DNA of 64,000 nt from Streptomyces sp. NBC_01276 (lineage in GTDB: Bacteria; Actinomycetota; Actinomycetes; Streptomycetales; Streptomycetaceae): the NCBI RefSeq assembly GCF_041435355.1, contig NZ_CP108442.1:4393501-4457500 (forward strand). The letters run 5' to 3'. The translations under genes and the position numbers were made by a program. Shown piece after piece: positions 51,601-60,204 of this stretch. How positions within the stretch are numbered: position 1 is the stretch's first letter; every line of letters begins with the position of its first letter. Under the pieces are notes generated by a model. It saw nothing but the letters and a program-made list of their open reading frames with translations, made no database searches and was not told where the DNA came from.

Positions 51601-52563
51601 TCAGAGCGCGCCGCGGTGACGCTCCTTGTCGTAGGTGCGGCGGTCCCGGAGGGTGGTCCGGATGCGGGCTCCGGTTGCGTCAGCGGTGTCGGGGGCGTCG
51701 GGCCGGCTCTGGTACCGGGCGCGCAGGTACCGGTCGCGGAGGTACCCGATGCCGTACCTGGCCGCGGCCGCCGCCACCACCGGGTAGACGTCGGGCCGGG
51801 TGAGCAGGTCGAGACCGCCGCTGGCGGCGGCCTCGAAGGGGACCTGCTCCAGGATCTTGTACAGCCCCACGAGGGCGGCGCCGGGCAGGATGACGAGTGC
51901 GCCCTTGGCGGCGGCTTCCCGCAGGGTCTTTCGACCGCTCTGCGCATGTGTCTTGACCGTCGACGCCGGCCTTGCGAGCAGGACTCCCGCCGCTGCCGCG
52001 GGGACCTGGAGCGCCGTGTGGACGAGGAGCGCCTCCTGTTGGGGGCGGGGCAGTCGGGAGAGGGCGGAGTAGAGGGTGACCTTGCCGATGACCGCCTCGG
52101 CCGGATCCGCGGCCGGGGGGAAGCCGAAGTCCTCGGGGCGGGTGGGGGAGACGTGCCGGATGGTGAGGGGGAAGCCGTCCGCGGTCACCATGCGGTAGGC
52201 CGAGCACTGCCCGCTGATCTCGTTGCGGGCCGTGCGCCAGATCGCCCGCTCCGGCCGGTCCCACCGATCGAAGTGCCGGTACGCGATGATCATCGTCTCC
52301 TGGACGATGTCCTCCGCGACCTGCCGGAAGTCCTCGTTGGGCATGAACCCCTGGAGCTTGCGCAGGCAGAAGCTGCGCAACCGCGGCTGGTAGAGCAGGA
52401 AGAACCGGTCCCAGTCGTCCAGGTAGCGCATGCAGCGCCCGCACCAGCGTGTCGAGTCGAGGTACTCCGCCGGCCCGTCCCCGGCGGGGGGCTCCGCGTC
52501 CAGCAGGTCGACGGGGGCCGCGCAGTTCAGACAGGGCGTGGCAAAGGGCGGGAAGCTCGTCAT
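51601..52563 (-). CDS. ECF-like sigma factor with N-terminal zinc ribbon and C-terminal membrane segment
   Basis: 320 residues from the ATG at 52563 with GAGGAGG 6 nt upstream; an ATG at 52578 is less well placed. An N-terminal C-x2-C...C-x2-C (CLNC near 11, CGRC near 43) may bind zinc. Sigma region 2 (DIVQETMIIAYRHFDRWDRPERAIWRTARNEI) and region 4 (LSRLPRPQQEALLVHTALQVPAAAAGVLLARPASTVKTHAQSGRKTL) follow. Past it is a hydrophobic stretch (ALVILPGAALVGLYKILEQV). The build is unusual: a redox/zinc sensor and a membrane anchor could be built into the sigma factor. No anti-sigma gene is adjacent. Confidence 0.75.
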   Translation of the reverse strand: MTSFPPFATPCLNCAAPVDLLDAEPPAGDGPAEYLDSTRWCGRCMRYLDDWDRFFLLYQPRLRSFCLRKLQGFMPNEDFRQVAEDIVQETMIIAYRHFDRWDRPERAIWRTARNEISGQCSAYRMVTADGFPLTIRHVSPTRPEDFGFPPAADPAEAVIGKVTLYSALSRLPRPQQEALLVHTALQVPAAAAGVLLARPASTVKTHAQSGRKTLREAAAKGALVILPGAALVGLYKILEQVPFEAAASGGLDLLTRPDVYPVVAAAAARYGIGYLRDRYLRARYQSRPDAPDTADATGARIRTTLRDRRTYDKERHRGAL

Positions 52564-52688
52564 CTTGGTCCTCCTCACGACCGCCCGGGGTGGGCCGGTC
52601 GCAACGGGTGAGGCCTAGGGAACCGTGTTTGGACGGAGCTGGGGAAGAAAATCTCGAAAGATCTCGGTGGGCGGCGGCGGGCGGGGGC

Positions 52689-53027
52689 TCAAAGGGTCTG
52701 CCAACGCAGGAACGCCAGCGTCGCGAGGAGGTAGGGCCCCGCGTACCACCAGCGGCCCAGCGTGCGGTGGAAGAGGGGCACGGCAGTGAGCAGCAGCCCG
52801 GCGAAGCACAGGCCGACGCTGATCCCGGCCAGCAGCCGGGCGTCGTCGCGCATGCGGTCGCCCGGGTAGCCGGGCTGCAACACCAGCGCGCCGTAACAGA
52901 AGTACGCGGCGGGCAGGTAGCAGAAGAGGACCAAGGGGAGGCCCAGCACCCACCGCAGGCACCCCTGGTCGGCGGGCAGGTCGATCGACTCGCGGCGCGG
53001 GGGGAACGAGGTCTTCACGGTGATCAC
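52689..53027 (-). CDS. Three-helix hypothetical membrane protein
   Basis: 112 residues from the GTG at 53027. Hydrophobic stretches LRWVLGLPLVLFCYLPAAYFCYGALVL, LLAGISVGLCFAGLLLTAVPLFH and WYAGPYLLATLAFL. The upstream ribosome binding site is weak; start uncertain (GTG at 53018 possible). No family known. It lies between the sigma gene and the second DUF397 module on the same strand. Confidence 0.55.
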   Translation of the reverse strand: MITVKTSFPPRRESIDLPADQGCLRWVLGLPLVLFCYLPAAYFCYGALVLQPGYPGDRMRDDARLLAGISVGLCFAGLLLTAVPLFHRTLGRWWYAGPYLLATLAFLRWQTL

Positions 53028-53108
53028 GACAGCCGTGGGGCCCGGACGGTTGCACGCCGTATGCCGCCGTTCCGGCCGCGTTCCCCTGCGGGGTGGCGGC
53101 CGGGGGCT

Positions 53109-53300
53109 TCAGCGGGCGGAGGCGTGCGGAAGGAAGCCGGTCCAGGCGTGGGGGGTGAAGGTGAGGTGGGGCAGCGTGGTGTCCTTGGAGTCGCGGACGT
53201 GGATTGCGGCTGGGGCGTTCGCCACTTCGACGCAGGAGTCGCCTTCGCTGCCGCTGCTGTAGCTGCTCTTGAACCAGTCGAACCCGGGGTTGTGGATCAC
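53109..53300 (-). CDS. DUF397 domain protein (second module)
   Basis: 63 residues from the GTG at 53300, overlapping the upstream regulator stop (GTGA-type, 4 nt). DUF397 signature FKSSYSSGSEGDSCVEVA (10-27), then IHVRDSKDTTLPHLTFTPHAWTGFL. Single repeat, unlike the doubled copy at 2249..2494. Partner of the following XRE-DUF5753 regulator. Confidence 0.85.
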   Translation of the reverse strand: MIHNPGFDWFKSSYSSGSEGDSCVEVANAPAAIHVRDSKDTTLPHLTFTPHAWTGFLPHASAR

Positions 53301-54172
53301 GTTTCTCCCAGCAGTTCTTCGATGAAGTCCCGAGACTCCAAGGGTGCCAGCGCTTGGGCTCGGATCATGCCATAGCGCAGTTCGAGGATCCGGAGCTGCC
53401 TCGGATCGGAGACCGGACGCCCCGCGAACGCCCCTTCCGAGCGGCCCACCGCCGTACCGTTCTCGAATTTGAGCACTTCGATCCCGCCGTCCATCCCGGC
53501 GTGTACCTCGCGGTCAGCCGGCATCACCTGGAGGGCCACGTTTCGCAACCGGCCTACCGCCAAGAGGCGTTCGAGCTGTGCCCGCCACACCATTGTGCCT
53601 CCGATGGGGCGGCGCAGGGACGCCTCTTCCTGGACGAAGGTGAGTGCCGGACCCGGTTCGCGGTCAAAGACGGATCGGCGTGCCATGCGTGCGCCTACGA
53701 AGCCTTCGATTTCGTCCCGTCCATATGCGGGCTGCCGCATCTCGAAGAGAGCGCGAGCATGCTCGGGTGTCTGCAACAGGCCGTGAACGACATGGATGCT
53801 GTACACGCCGATCTCAACGGCCCTGGCCTCAAGCTTCGCCAGGTCCCTCACCTTCTTCGGGTAGCGGACCTGTTCCGTGTCCGCCCTCATCGCGGAGATC
53901 TTGCCGCCCGCGTTCGGGACCTCGTCCGCCCTGTCCAGGTACTCCGGGCGCGGGATCCGCTTGCCCGACTCGACCTTGCGGACCAGGTCCTCCCCGTATC
54001 CGACGGCCGTGCCGAAGTCGGCGGCCCGCATGCCCGCCTCCTCGCGCCAGACCTTCAGCTGGCGCCCGAGCGCCGCCAGGACCGCGATGCCCTGCTCGTC
54101 GTCGGGGTCGACCTCCCAGCTCGCGTCCTCCGCTTCCGCTTCCGCCTCCGCGCCGTCACCGTCCACGCTCAT
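53297..54172 (-). CDS. XRE-family regulator with DUF5753 domain (second module)
   Basis: 291 residues. Acidic N-terminus (AEAEAEAED), then the helix-turn-helix AALGRQLKVWREEAGMRAADFGTAVGYGEDLVRKVESGKRIPRPEYL (about 33-80). DUF5753 follows: SIHVVHGLLQTPEHARALFEM, ARRSVFDREPGP, RLRNVALQVMPADREVHAGMDGGIEVLKFENG. Same architecture as the protein at 2491..3315 but clearly divergent in sequence, so an old duplication or separate acquisition. Coupled to the DUF397 gene and divergent from an ATP-binding gene. Confidence 0.87.
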   Translation of the reverse strand: MSVDGDGAEAEAEAEDASWEVDPDDEQGIAVLAALGRQLKVWREEAGMRAADFGTAVGYGEDLVRKVESGKRIPRPEYLDRADEVPNAGGKISAMRADTEQVRYPKKVRDLAKLEARAVEIGVYSIHVVHGLLQTPEHARALFEMRQPAYGRDEIEGFVGARMARRSVFDREPGPALTFVQEEASLRRPIGGTMVWRAQLERLLAVGRLRNVALQVMPADREVHAGMDGGIEVLKFENGTAVGRSEGAFAGRPVSDPRQLRILELRYGMIRAQALAPLESRDFIEELLGET

Positions 54173-54326
54173 GCGTGCCCTCCGCAGGACGTGCCGATTT
54201 CCTCAACGCCCCTCCCCGCAGGGCTTCGCGGACAGCCGGGACAGCACCGGACAAGCGCGGGACAGACTCCCGACGCGGAGGCGTTTCCGCTTCACACGGT
54301 ACGCACGGCCGCCCACGCTGAGTGAC

Positions 54327-54749
54327 GTGAATACTCACATCGGTTATTCCGCGACCCGGTTCGCGGTGCTCCTGCCCGCTACGCCCCGAGGGGCCCGGCA
54401 GGCGCGGCTGCTCGCCGTCGGACAGGTGCTCGCCTGGGGACTGGACGGTGGGCCGGTCGGGCTGGTGGTGGGGGAGCTCGCCGCCAACGCCGTCACCCAC
54501 GGGCGGGTTCCCGGGCGGGACTTCCAGGTGGCGCTGGGGCTGGCCGGGCGGGTGCTGCGGATCGAGGTCGTCGACGCGCGTGGCGACCGGATCCCGTGTG
54601 CCCGCGACGCGGACCCCGGCTCGGAGGGCGGGCGGGGGCTGGTGTTGGTGGCGGCCGTGGCCGACCGGTGGGGGGTCGAGGAGGGGGCGGCGCCCTGCAA
54701 GGCGGTGTGGGCGGAACTGGACCTGCCCGGTGGGGGGCTGGGGCCGTGA
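54327..54749 (+). CDS. ATP-binding HATPase-like protein (second module)
   Basis: 140 residues from the GTG at 54327; upstream codons are shadow of the regulator gene. GHKL motifs: VGLVVGELAANAVTHGRV (N box), VVDARGDRIPCARD and GSEGGRGLVLVAAVADRWGVEEG (G boxes). Like the protein at 3428..3841, an RsbW-type serine-kinase-like partner of the divergent XRE-DUF5753/DUF397 pair. No ribosome binding site visible; leaderless start possible. Confidence 0.8.
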   Translation: MNTHIGYSATRFAVLLPATPRGARQARLLAVGQVLAWGLDGGPVGLVVGELAANAVTHGRVPGRDFQVALGLAGRVLRIEVVDARGDRIPCARDADPGSEGGRGLVLVAAVADRWGVEEGAAPCKAVWAELDLPGGGLGP

Positions 54750-54893
54750 CGCGGACGGTCGGGACCCGGCGTTCCTCGACGTATACCTACCTAAGTACCG
54801 GGGTAAATCCAACCAACCCACCCCTCCGGCTCCCCGCTCACTCACACGGGTGAACTGTGCCAACTCGGCTGGATTTCGGGAGGGTTGGCGGGC

Positions 54894-54971
54894 ATGTGCT
54901 CGCCCCACAACATCAGACATGAGACGGCCCCCGCCGGGACGGGCATCCCGGGCGAGGGCCTGACCAACTAG
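54894..54971 (+). promoter_or_regulatory. Short leader ORF and hairpin upstream of the split regulator
   Basis: ATG at 54894, preceded by GGGAGGG, opens a 25-codon frame (MCSPHNIRHETAP onward, ending GEGLTN) stopping at TAG 54969..54971. Its second half contains a 14/15-bp imperfect hairpin (54926..54939 with 54946..54960). The 5' leader of the gene at 54990 could be controlled by translation of this frame. Both elements seen; function inferred. Confidence 0.4.
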
Positions 54972-54989
54972 GAAGTCGAACCCTTCCCA

Positions 54990-55954
54990 ATGGCTCTTGA
55001 GCACCCTAGCGCGCCCTCGCGCGCCGCGTCCCGGCATCGCGTCGGAACCGCCCCTTCAGGTGTCGTCCACGTCAACGTGCAGCACACCGATCACTACACC
55101 GTGGTGGGCAACCACCTCGCCCAGCATCGGGCGTTGTCGCTGGTCGCGATCGGTCTCGCGCTGCACATCCAGTCGCTGCCCGCCGGTTCCAAGGTCGGCA
55201 TCAAGGCGCTCGTCGGCCGGTTTCCCGAGGGGGAGATCCGGATCGCCACCGCCCTGCGGGAGCTGGAGGCCCACGGGTACCTGGAGCGCAGCCGCGTACG
55301 GACCGAGGGCGGCTGGTGAGCCGGACCGTGTCCTACAACCGGCCCCGGACGCCCGGCGCGCACCCCGACCCGCCGAATCCGCCGTCGCCGGACCGCGCAC
55401 CCGTACCGGAGCCGGAGTCGGGGCCCGTGCGGGAGTCCATGGCCGTGGCCATGGCCGTGGCCGTGGCCGCGCCGGTGGCGGAGCCGCAGCCCGTGCCCGC
55501 TCCGGAGCCCGCGCCCCCATCGGTGGCGGCCCCCGGACCCGTACCCGTAGAAGCGCCGGAGGCCCCGGCCCCCGCCCGGCAGGAGGCCGTGGACCTGCTC
55601 GTCCGGCTGCGGGTCGACGACCCCCGGCTGCTGCTCGCGGAGCGCGACGTACTGCGGCTCGCGCCGGAGGTGACCGCCTGGCTGGACCGGGGCGCCGATC
55701 CGGAGGCGGTACGGCGCGCGCTCACCGGGGACCTGCCCGCCGACCTGCGCAGTCCGGCCGCGGTGATCGGGTACCGCTTGCGGGCCGGGATCCCGCCGCG
55801 GATGCCGGCGGCCCCGGCCCCCGCGCCTCAGGCCCGGCGGCCCGATCCGTTCCAGACCTGCGACGACTACGAACGCGCCTTCCGCGCCCCGGCCCCCGGC
55901 CGCTGCCGCGACTGCCCGCCGCCCGGCGGGCCGACGGACGCGAACGCGGCGTAG
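54990..55954 (+). pseudogene. Helix-turn-helix regulator split by a frameshift
   Basis: Two abutting frames: 54990..55319 (109 residues) contains HYTVVGNHLAQHRALSLVAIGLALHIQSLPAGSKVGIKALVGRFPEGEIRIATALRELEAHGYLERSRVRTEGGW, a winged-helix module. It stops at TGA 55317, and a GTGA overlap continues in the next frame at 55316 (SRTVSYNRPRTPGAHP) through an Ala/Pro-rich linker to a C-terminal domain (LLVRLRVDDPRLLLAERDVLRLAPEVTAWLDRGADPEAVRRALTG and CDDYERAF...CRDC). The natural Streptomyces protein runs through, so one base appears lost near 55315. Alternatively two coupled genes. Confidence 0.6.
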
Positions 55955-55964
55955 CGGCCCGCTG

Positions 55965-56384
55965 CTACCCGCCGCACCGCATGCAGAAGAACGGGGTCCA
56001 CTTCAGGCCCGGGGCCATCCGCTTCGTGGCCCAGGGCTTGCCCCCCGGGCCCGCGGCGTAGACGGTGATCGCGTACGGGTATTCGGGTTCGGGCCGTTCC
56101 TGGACGTAGATCTTGCCCCGGAACACGCCGCCGAGGTAGACCCAGCCGCTCCACTCGCCGTCCATGTTGTGGCGCGTCCACATCGCTTCGTCGGTGCCGA
56201 CGATGAACTGTTCCTTGTGGCCGCCCGGGAGCGCGTGGTCGGTGACCCCGTACTCGCAGATGTAGAGGCCCCCGCCGCCGGCTTCGCACGTGGACGCCTG
56301 CGCCGCGGGTGCGGCGGCCAGGGTCAGTCCGGCTACGGCCACGGCCGCGAGAACGACCGCCTTGATCTTCTTCATGGTGCGCAT
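55965..56384 (-). CDS. Secreted single-blade lectin-like protein (copy 1)
   Basis: 139 residues from the ATG at 56384 (GAAGG upstream); ATG at 56375 is possible. Signal peptide KKIKAVVLAAVAVAGLTLAAAPAAQA. The mature part has STCEAGGGGLYICEYG, then FIVGTDEAMWTRHNMDGEWSGWVYLGGVFRGKI, the W-x-x-W-x-x-LGG blade of PLL/tectonin-like lectins, but only one blade, and a CMRC tail. Paralogous to 56806..57219. Probably binds a sugar or surface ligand (inference). Confidence 0.75.
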   Translation of the reverse strand: MRTMKKIKAVVLAAVAVAGLTLAAAPAAQASTCEAGGGGLYICEYGVTDHALPGGHKEQFIVGTDEAMWTRHNMDGEWSGWVYLGGVFRGKIYVQERPEPEYPYAITVYAAGPGGKPWATKRMAPGLKWTPFFCMRCGG

Positions 56385-56456
56385 GTGTCCTTCGGTGATG
56401 TGCGGGGAGCCGCCGGCCGGCCGGTTCCCTCGCACGCCGGTCGTCCTGACCGCACG

Positions 56457-56756
56457 TCAGGGCATGGGTTGTGGTCCGTCTCCCGGCACGGGACGCGCGG
56501 ACGCCCACCAGTCGAGCACGCGGCCCGCCACGGCGTCGGTGCGCTGGAGTGCGGGACTGATGCCGAAGTGGTCCTCCAGTTCGTGCCGGAGGAACGCCTC
56601 GATCTCCGCCCGGTCGGCGCCCTTGCACAGCCGCCCGAGCAGAGGGGCGAGCAGGCAGTCGTACTCGTCGTCGACCGCGTCGGCGACACCGATCGGGTCC
56701 CACTCGTTGAGCAGACCCCGCAGGGCGCGTTCGGTGGCGGTGTTCCAGGGCCTCAT
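56457..56756 (-). CDS. Small soluble hypothetical protein
   Basis: 99 residues from the ATG at 56756 (MRPWNTATERALRGLLNEWDPIGVADAVDDEYDCLLAPLLGRLCKGADRAEI). Helical and acidic, without a signal; short segments like DPIGVADAVDDEYD and LEDHFGI recur in actinomycete proteins whose role I do not know. It sits between the two lectin-like paralogues and may have come with one of them. Confidence 0.6.
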   Translation of the reverse strand: MRPWNTATERALRGLLNEWDPIGVADAVDDEYDCLLAPLLGRLCKGADRAEIEAFLRHELEDHFGISPALQRTDAVAGRVLDWWASARPVPGDGPQPMP

Positions 56757-56805
56757 GGCTCCAGACTGCCGGATGGGGGGCACGTCCGCCGTGGCCCGCC
56801 CGTTC

Positions 56806-57219
56806 CTACTCGGCCTCGGGGCACTTCAGGCAGTCGAACGGGGTCCACTCCAGCCCCGGCGCCAGCCGGGTCTGGCCCCAGGCCTTGTCCCACCGGCCCG
56901 TGGCGTAGATGGTGATCGCGTACGGGTGGTCGGGGTCGGGGCGCTCCTGGATCGAGATCTTGCTCTTGACCGGGCCGCCGAGGGAGACCCAGCCGCTCCA
57001 CTTGCCGGCCGTGGTGAAGCGCGTCCACATCGCGTTGTCGGTGCCGACGAGGAACTGTTCCTTCTCGCCGCCCGGCAGCGCGTGCTTGGTGACCCCGTAC
57101 TCGCAGATGTAGAGGCCTCCGCCGCCCGCCTCGCACGTGGACGCCTGTGCCGGTGTGGCGGCGACGGTCAGTCCGGCGACGGCGGCGGCCGCGAGGATGA
57201 CGGCCTTCAACTTCTTCAT
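56806..57219 (-). CDS. Secreted single-blade lectin-like protein (copy 2)
   Basis: 137 residues from the ATG at 57219 (AGAAGGG upstream). Signal peptide KKLKAVILAAAAVAGLTVAATPAQA. Closely similar to copy 1: the same STCEAGGGGLYICEYGVT start, FLVGTDNAMWTRFTTAGKWSGWVSLGG blade and a C-terminal CLKC pair. A tandem duplication with one gene in between. Extracellular; ligand unknown. Confidence 0.75.
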   Translation of the reverse strand: MKKLKAVILAAAAVAGLTVAATPAQASTCEAGGGGLYICEYGVTKHALPGGEKEQFLVGTDNAMWTRFTTAGKWSGWVSLGGPVKSKISIQERPDPDHPYAITIYATGRWDKAWGQTRLAPGLEWTPFDCLKCPEAE

Positions 57220-57445
57220 GCTGGAACAGCCCTTCTGTGCAACGTCGGTAACCGTTGGTCGGTCGGCTCCCGTACGCCCGTTCACCCTAGGGGCGGTCCG
57301 CGGCCCCTTCCGGCGCGTGGCGGGTGCCTGCGGGAAGGGCTGCCCGAAGAAGCAGCGGCCGCGTGGACCGGGAAGTCCGGCAGGGCAGTTCCGGCAGGTC
57401 GCGGGGGCAGGGGCGAGGGCCGAGGGGGCCGGTCAGGCCTTCCGC

Positions 57446-57820
57446 TCAGGCCTTGCGCTCGGCGGCGCTGCGCTCGACGCAGAACTCGTTGCCCTCGGGG
57501 TCCGTCATGGTCACCCAGCCGGTGCCGTCCGGGTTGCGGTGGTCGCCCGCGACGGTGGCGCCGAGGGAGAGGAGCCGCTCCACTTCCTCGTCGCGGGTGC
57601 GGTCCTGTGGCTGGAGGTCCAGGTGTACCCGGTTCTTGACGGTCTTGGCGTCCGCGACGGTGATGAAGAGGAGGGCGGTGCCGGGCGCGGTCACCAGCGC
57701 TTCCGGGTCGCCCGGGTGGTCGTCGTCGGCGAGGGAGCCGTCCAGGGCCCCGGCCCAGAAGCGGGCCAGGGCGTAGGCGTCGGAGCAGTCGAAGGTCACG
57801 TGGCGCACGAGAGAACTCAT
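57446..57820 (-). CDS. VOC (glyoxalase-like) family protein
   Basis: 124 residues from the ATG at 57820 (MSSLVRHVTFDCSDAYALARFWAGAL). The frame extends upstream as shadow. Two beta-alpha modules: VRHVTFDCSD and LLFITVADAKTVKNRVHLDLQP, with the His/Glu positions of the metal site (HVTF, HLDL, EFCVE). Substrate unknown. Adjacent, same-strand neighbour of the lectin genes. Confidence 0.85.
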   Translation of the reverse strand: MSSLVRHVTFDCSDAYALARFWAGALDGSLADDDHPGDPEALVTAPGTALLFITVADAKTVKNRVHLDLQPQDRTRDEEVERLLSLGATVAGDHRNPDGTGWVTMTDPEGNEFCVERSAAERKA

Positions 57821-57951
57821 GAGCGGCACTATCGGCCGCCCGGGCGGAGGCTGTCCATGGAGATTCGGGCCGGGTGGCCGGGGGAAGGCGCCCCCGCCGT
57901 GGGGCGGGGACGCCTCGGTGCGCCTCGGGGCGGCTCGGTGCCGCTCGCGGC

Positions 57952-58479
57952 TTACCGGTAGCCGACGGTCCAGGCCTGGTTCGCGGCCCCGCGCTTCTCG
58001 GGCCACTGGATCATCTGCTGGCCGTTGTAGGGGCTGGAGCCCGGGTCGTCCAGGACCATCCAGCTGTTCTTGTTGCGGAGCTGGGTCTGCCCGGCCTGGT
58101 CGATGCCGGCGACGACCCACTGCTGGTTGGCGCCGCCGTGGCAGTCCCACTGACGGGCCACGGCGCCGTTGCTCTTGCTCCAGTCCGCGATCTCAAGGCA
58201 CTTCTTGGTGCTCACGTTGACGATCTGCGAGTAGCCGTTGCCGTAGATGACGGTCCACTTCTGGTTGCTGCCGCCGTTGCAGTCCCACTGCTGCACGGGC
58301 GCGCCGTTGTTGAAGTTGCCGCCGGGAACCTCCAGGCACTTGCCGCTCGCGCCGTTGCGCAGGACGACGGTGTAGGAGCCGTCGGCGTGGGCGGGCACGG
58401 CCATCGCGCCGACGAGCAGGGCCGAACCGGCGGCCCCGAGCACTGCGGTGCGCAGCGCGGACAGACGAGAAATGGTCAC
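57952..58479 (-). CDS. Secreted ricin-type beta-trefoil lectin
   Basis: 175 residues from the GTG at 58479. Signal peptide SALRTAVLGAAGSALLVGAMAVPAHA. The mature domain is a single RICIN trefoil with three Q-x-W-type repeats: QQWDCNGGSNQKW, RQWDCHGGANQQW and the third IQWPEKRGAANQAW. Binds galactose- or xylan-type sugars, or other carbohydrates, outside the cell. No catalytic partner domain. It is followed by a GntR gene in the opposite direction. Confidence 0.9.
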   Translation of the reverse strand: MTISRLSALRTAVLGAAGSALLVGAMAVPAHADGSYTVVLRNGASGKCLEVPGGNFNNGAPVQQWDCNGGSNQKWTVIYGNGYSQIVNVSTKKCLEIADWSKSNGAVARQWDCHGGANQQWVVAGIDQAGQTQLRNKNSWMVLDDPGSSPYNGQQMIQWPEKRGAANQAWTVGYR

Positions 58480-58633
58480 AACTACCCCGTATTTCTTGGG
58501 CGGTGGAACTTCCCACCGCTACGAAGATCACCTTATGTCCGGCCACTGACAATCCCGGAGACCCGCCGTCCGGCCGTCGGCGTGTCTGATCGCGTGGTGG
58601 CATGGTGGCGATGGTGCTACGGTCACTAGCACC

Positions 58634-58981
58634 ATGTTGCTGAGGCTGAACACCGCGGACCCGCGTCCCCTCCACGAACAGGTGGCGGGAGCCCTCCGGC
58701 GCGCCATCGCCGACGGCGAATGCGCGCCCGGAGACCGGATCCCACCCGCGCGGGACCTCGCGGGGGCGCTCGGGGTCAATGCCAACACCGTCCTGCGGGC
58801 GTTGCGCGTCCTGCGCGACGAGGGGCTGCTGGAGTTCCGGCGGGGCCGCGGGGTGACCGTCGCGGAGGGGGCGGGCGGGCGCTCGGGGCTGCTGGACCGC
58901 GTGCGCGGACTGGTGGAGGACGGGGCGCGGCTCGGGTACAGCAAGGCCGATCTCATCGAGATGATCAGGGAGTTGCCGTGA
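58634..58981 (+). CDS. GntR-family regulator, YtrA-type
   Basis: 115 residues, short as for YtrA-type members. The helix-turn-helix is RPLHEQVAGALRRAIADGECAPGDRIPPARDLAGALGVNANTVLRALRVLRDEGLLEFRRGRGVTV. The short tail (LVEDGARLGYSKADLIEMIREL) replaces a ligand domain. The stop overlaps the next GTG (GTGA), so it is co-translated with the DUF1648 membrane protein it likely regulates. Confidence 0.9.
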   Translation: MLLRLNTADPRPLHEQVAGALRRAIADGECAPGDRIPPARDLAGALGVNANTVLRALRVLRDEGLLEFRRGRGVTVAEGAGGRSGLLDRVRGLVEDGARLGYSKADLIEMIRELP

Positions 58982-59928
58982 AGCAGCGGACGGGGTGGGG
59001 CGTGGCCGGAGGGGCCGCGGGGGTGCTGGTGTTACTGGTGGGGATGCCGGTGGCCGCGAGCGGGCGGCTGCCGGACCGGCTGGCCACGCACTGGTCGGCG
59101 GGCTCCGGGGCCCCGGACGGCTCGATGCCGCTGTGGGCGGCGGCGCTGTTCCCGGCGCTGATCTGGGCGGTCCTCGTGGCGGGCGTCGTCCTCGGCCGGC
59201 GGTTCGCGGGGCCGGGCGGCGGCTGGGTCGCGGGCACGCTGGCCGGCGCCGGGGTGGGGCTGGCCGGGGGGCAGGCCGCGATCGTACGGGCCAACCTGGA
59301 CCGGGCGGACTGGCGGCAGGCCGGGTCGGTGACGGCGTGGGTCGCGGGGGTCGTGGTGGCGGCCGTACTGGCGGCGGTCGGCGGGGCGCTGGCGGGCCGC
59401 CGGGGCGCGGCCGGGGCGCAACCCCCCTCCGCCGGGCCCCGGATGGAGATCCCGGACGGCGAACGGCTCGTCTGGCTCTCCCGCGAGAGCAACCCGTGGC
59501 TGCGGCTGACCGGTGCCGTGCTGGGCCTGGTGGCGGTGGCCGGCGCGCTGTCGGCCCTGTCCGGGCTGGCCGACGCGGCGGCGTGGGGGCTGGTCGCTTC
59601 GACCGGCTTCGCCGCCCTGGCCGTGCTGCTCTGCTCGTCGGTCCGGGCACGGGTGACGGGCGACGGCCTGGAGGTGGCCTTCGGCCCGCTGGGGCTGCCG
59701 GTACGACGCTGGGCGGCGCGCGACATCGAATCGGCCCGCACGGAACACCGCACCCCGTCCCGGGCGGGCGGCTGGGGCTACCGCATCAACGGCCTGGGCA
59801 CGACGGTGATGCTGCGGGGCGGCGAATGCCTGGTCATCCGCGCGAAGGGCCGGGACTTCGCGGTCAGCGTGGACGACGCGGAGCGGGGGGCCGCGCTGCT
59901 CAACTCCCTCCTTGCGGAACGGCGTTAA
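58978..59928 (+). CDS. DUF1648-containing membrane protein
   Basis: 316 residues from the GTG at 58978. The N-terminal hydrophobic segments with LPDRLATHWSAGSGAPDGSMP are the DUF1648 signature, repeated in SdpI-like immunity/transport proteins. About six helices, then a PH-like C-terminal part (LVWLSRESNPWLRLTGAVLGLV to GECLVIRAKGRDFAV). It may act as a membrane sensor or bacteriocin-type immunity protein; not shown. Operon with the GntR gene. Confidence 0.82.
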   Translation: MKQRTGWGVAGGAAGVLVLLVGMPVAASGRLPDRLATHWSAGSGAPDGSMPLWAAALFPALIWAVLVAGVVLGRRFAGPGGGWVAGTLAGAGVGLAGGQAAIVRANLDRADWRQAGSVTAWVAGVVVAAVLAAVGGALAGRRGAAGAQPPSAGPRMEIPDGERLVWLSRESNPWLRLTGAVLGLVAVAGALSALSGLADAAAWGLVASTGFAALAVLLCSSVRARVTGDGLEVAFGPLGLPVRRWAARDIESARTEHRTPSRAGGWGYRINGLGTTVMLRGGECLVIRAKGRDFAVSVDDAERGAALLNSLLAERR

Positions 59929-60204
59929 CCCTCCCCGTCCCGCTTGCGCAGCGCTGCGGCGGTGGCCCACCGGACGGCTCGAACCCGGTCGACGCCCAGC
60001 CGGTGGACGGCCCCGTCCGCCGCGGAGTCGCCCGGCCGCCCCGCGACGATGCCACGGCGGCCACCCCCCGGACTTCGGGCTCCCGGTCCTGCGCGAGCGC
60101 CAAGGGGACGTCGCGAGCCCCAGCGTCACCGGGCCGGCCCCGTGCGAGTGCGGACGCAGCCCCGAGGCGGGTCCCCGCTGAGGGGTCGCGGGGAAGTCCG
60201 GGCG

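Noticed and set aside
53027..53109. Possible riboswitch between the membrane protein and DUF397 gene
   Set aside because: No recognisable structure or conserved motif found by eye in this short gap.
59976..59986. T-arm-like sequence GGCTCGAACCC
   Set aside because: No matching acceptor, D or anticodon arms around it, so not a tRNA.
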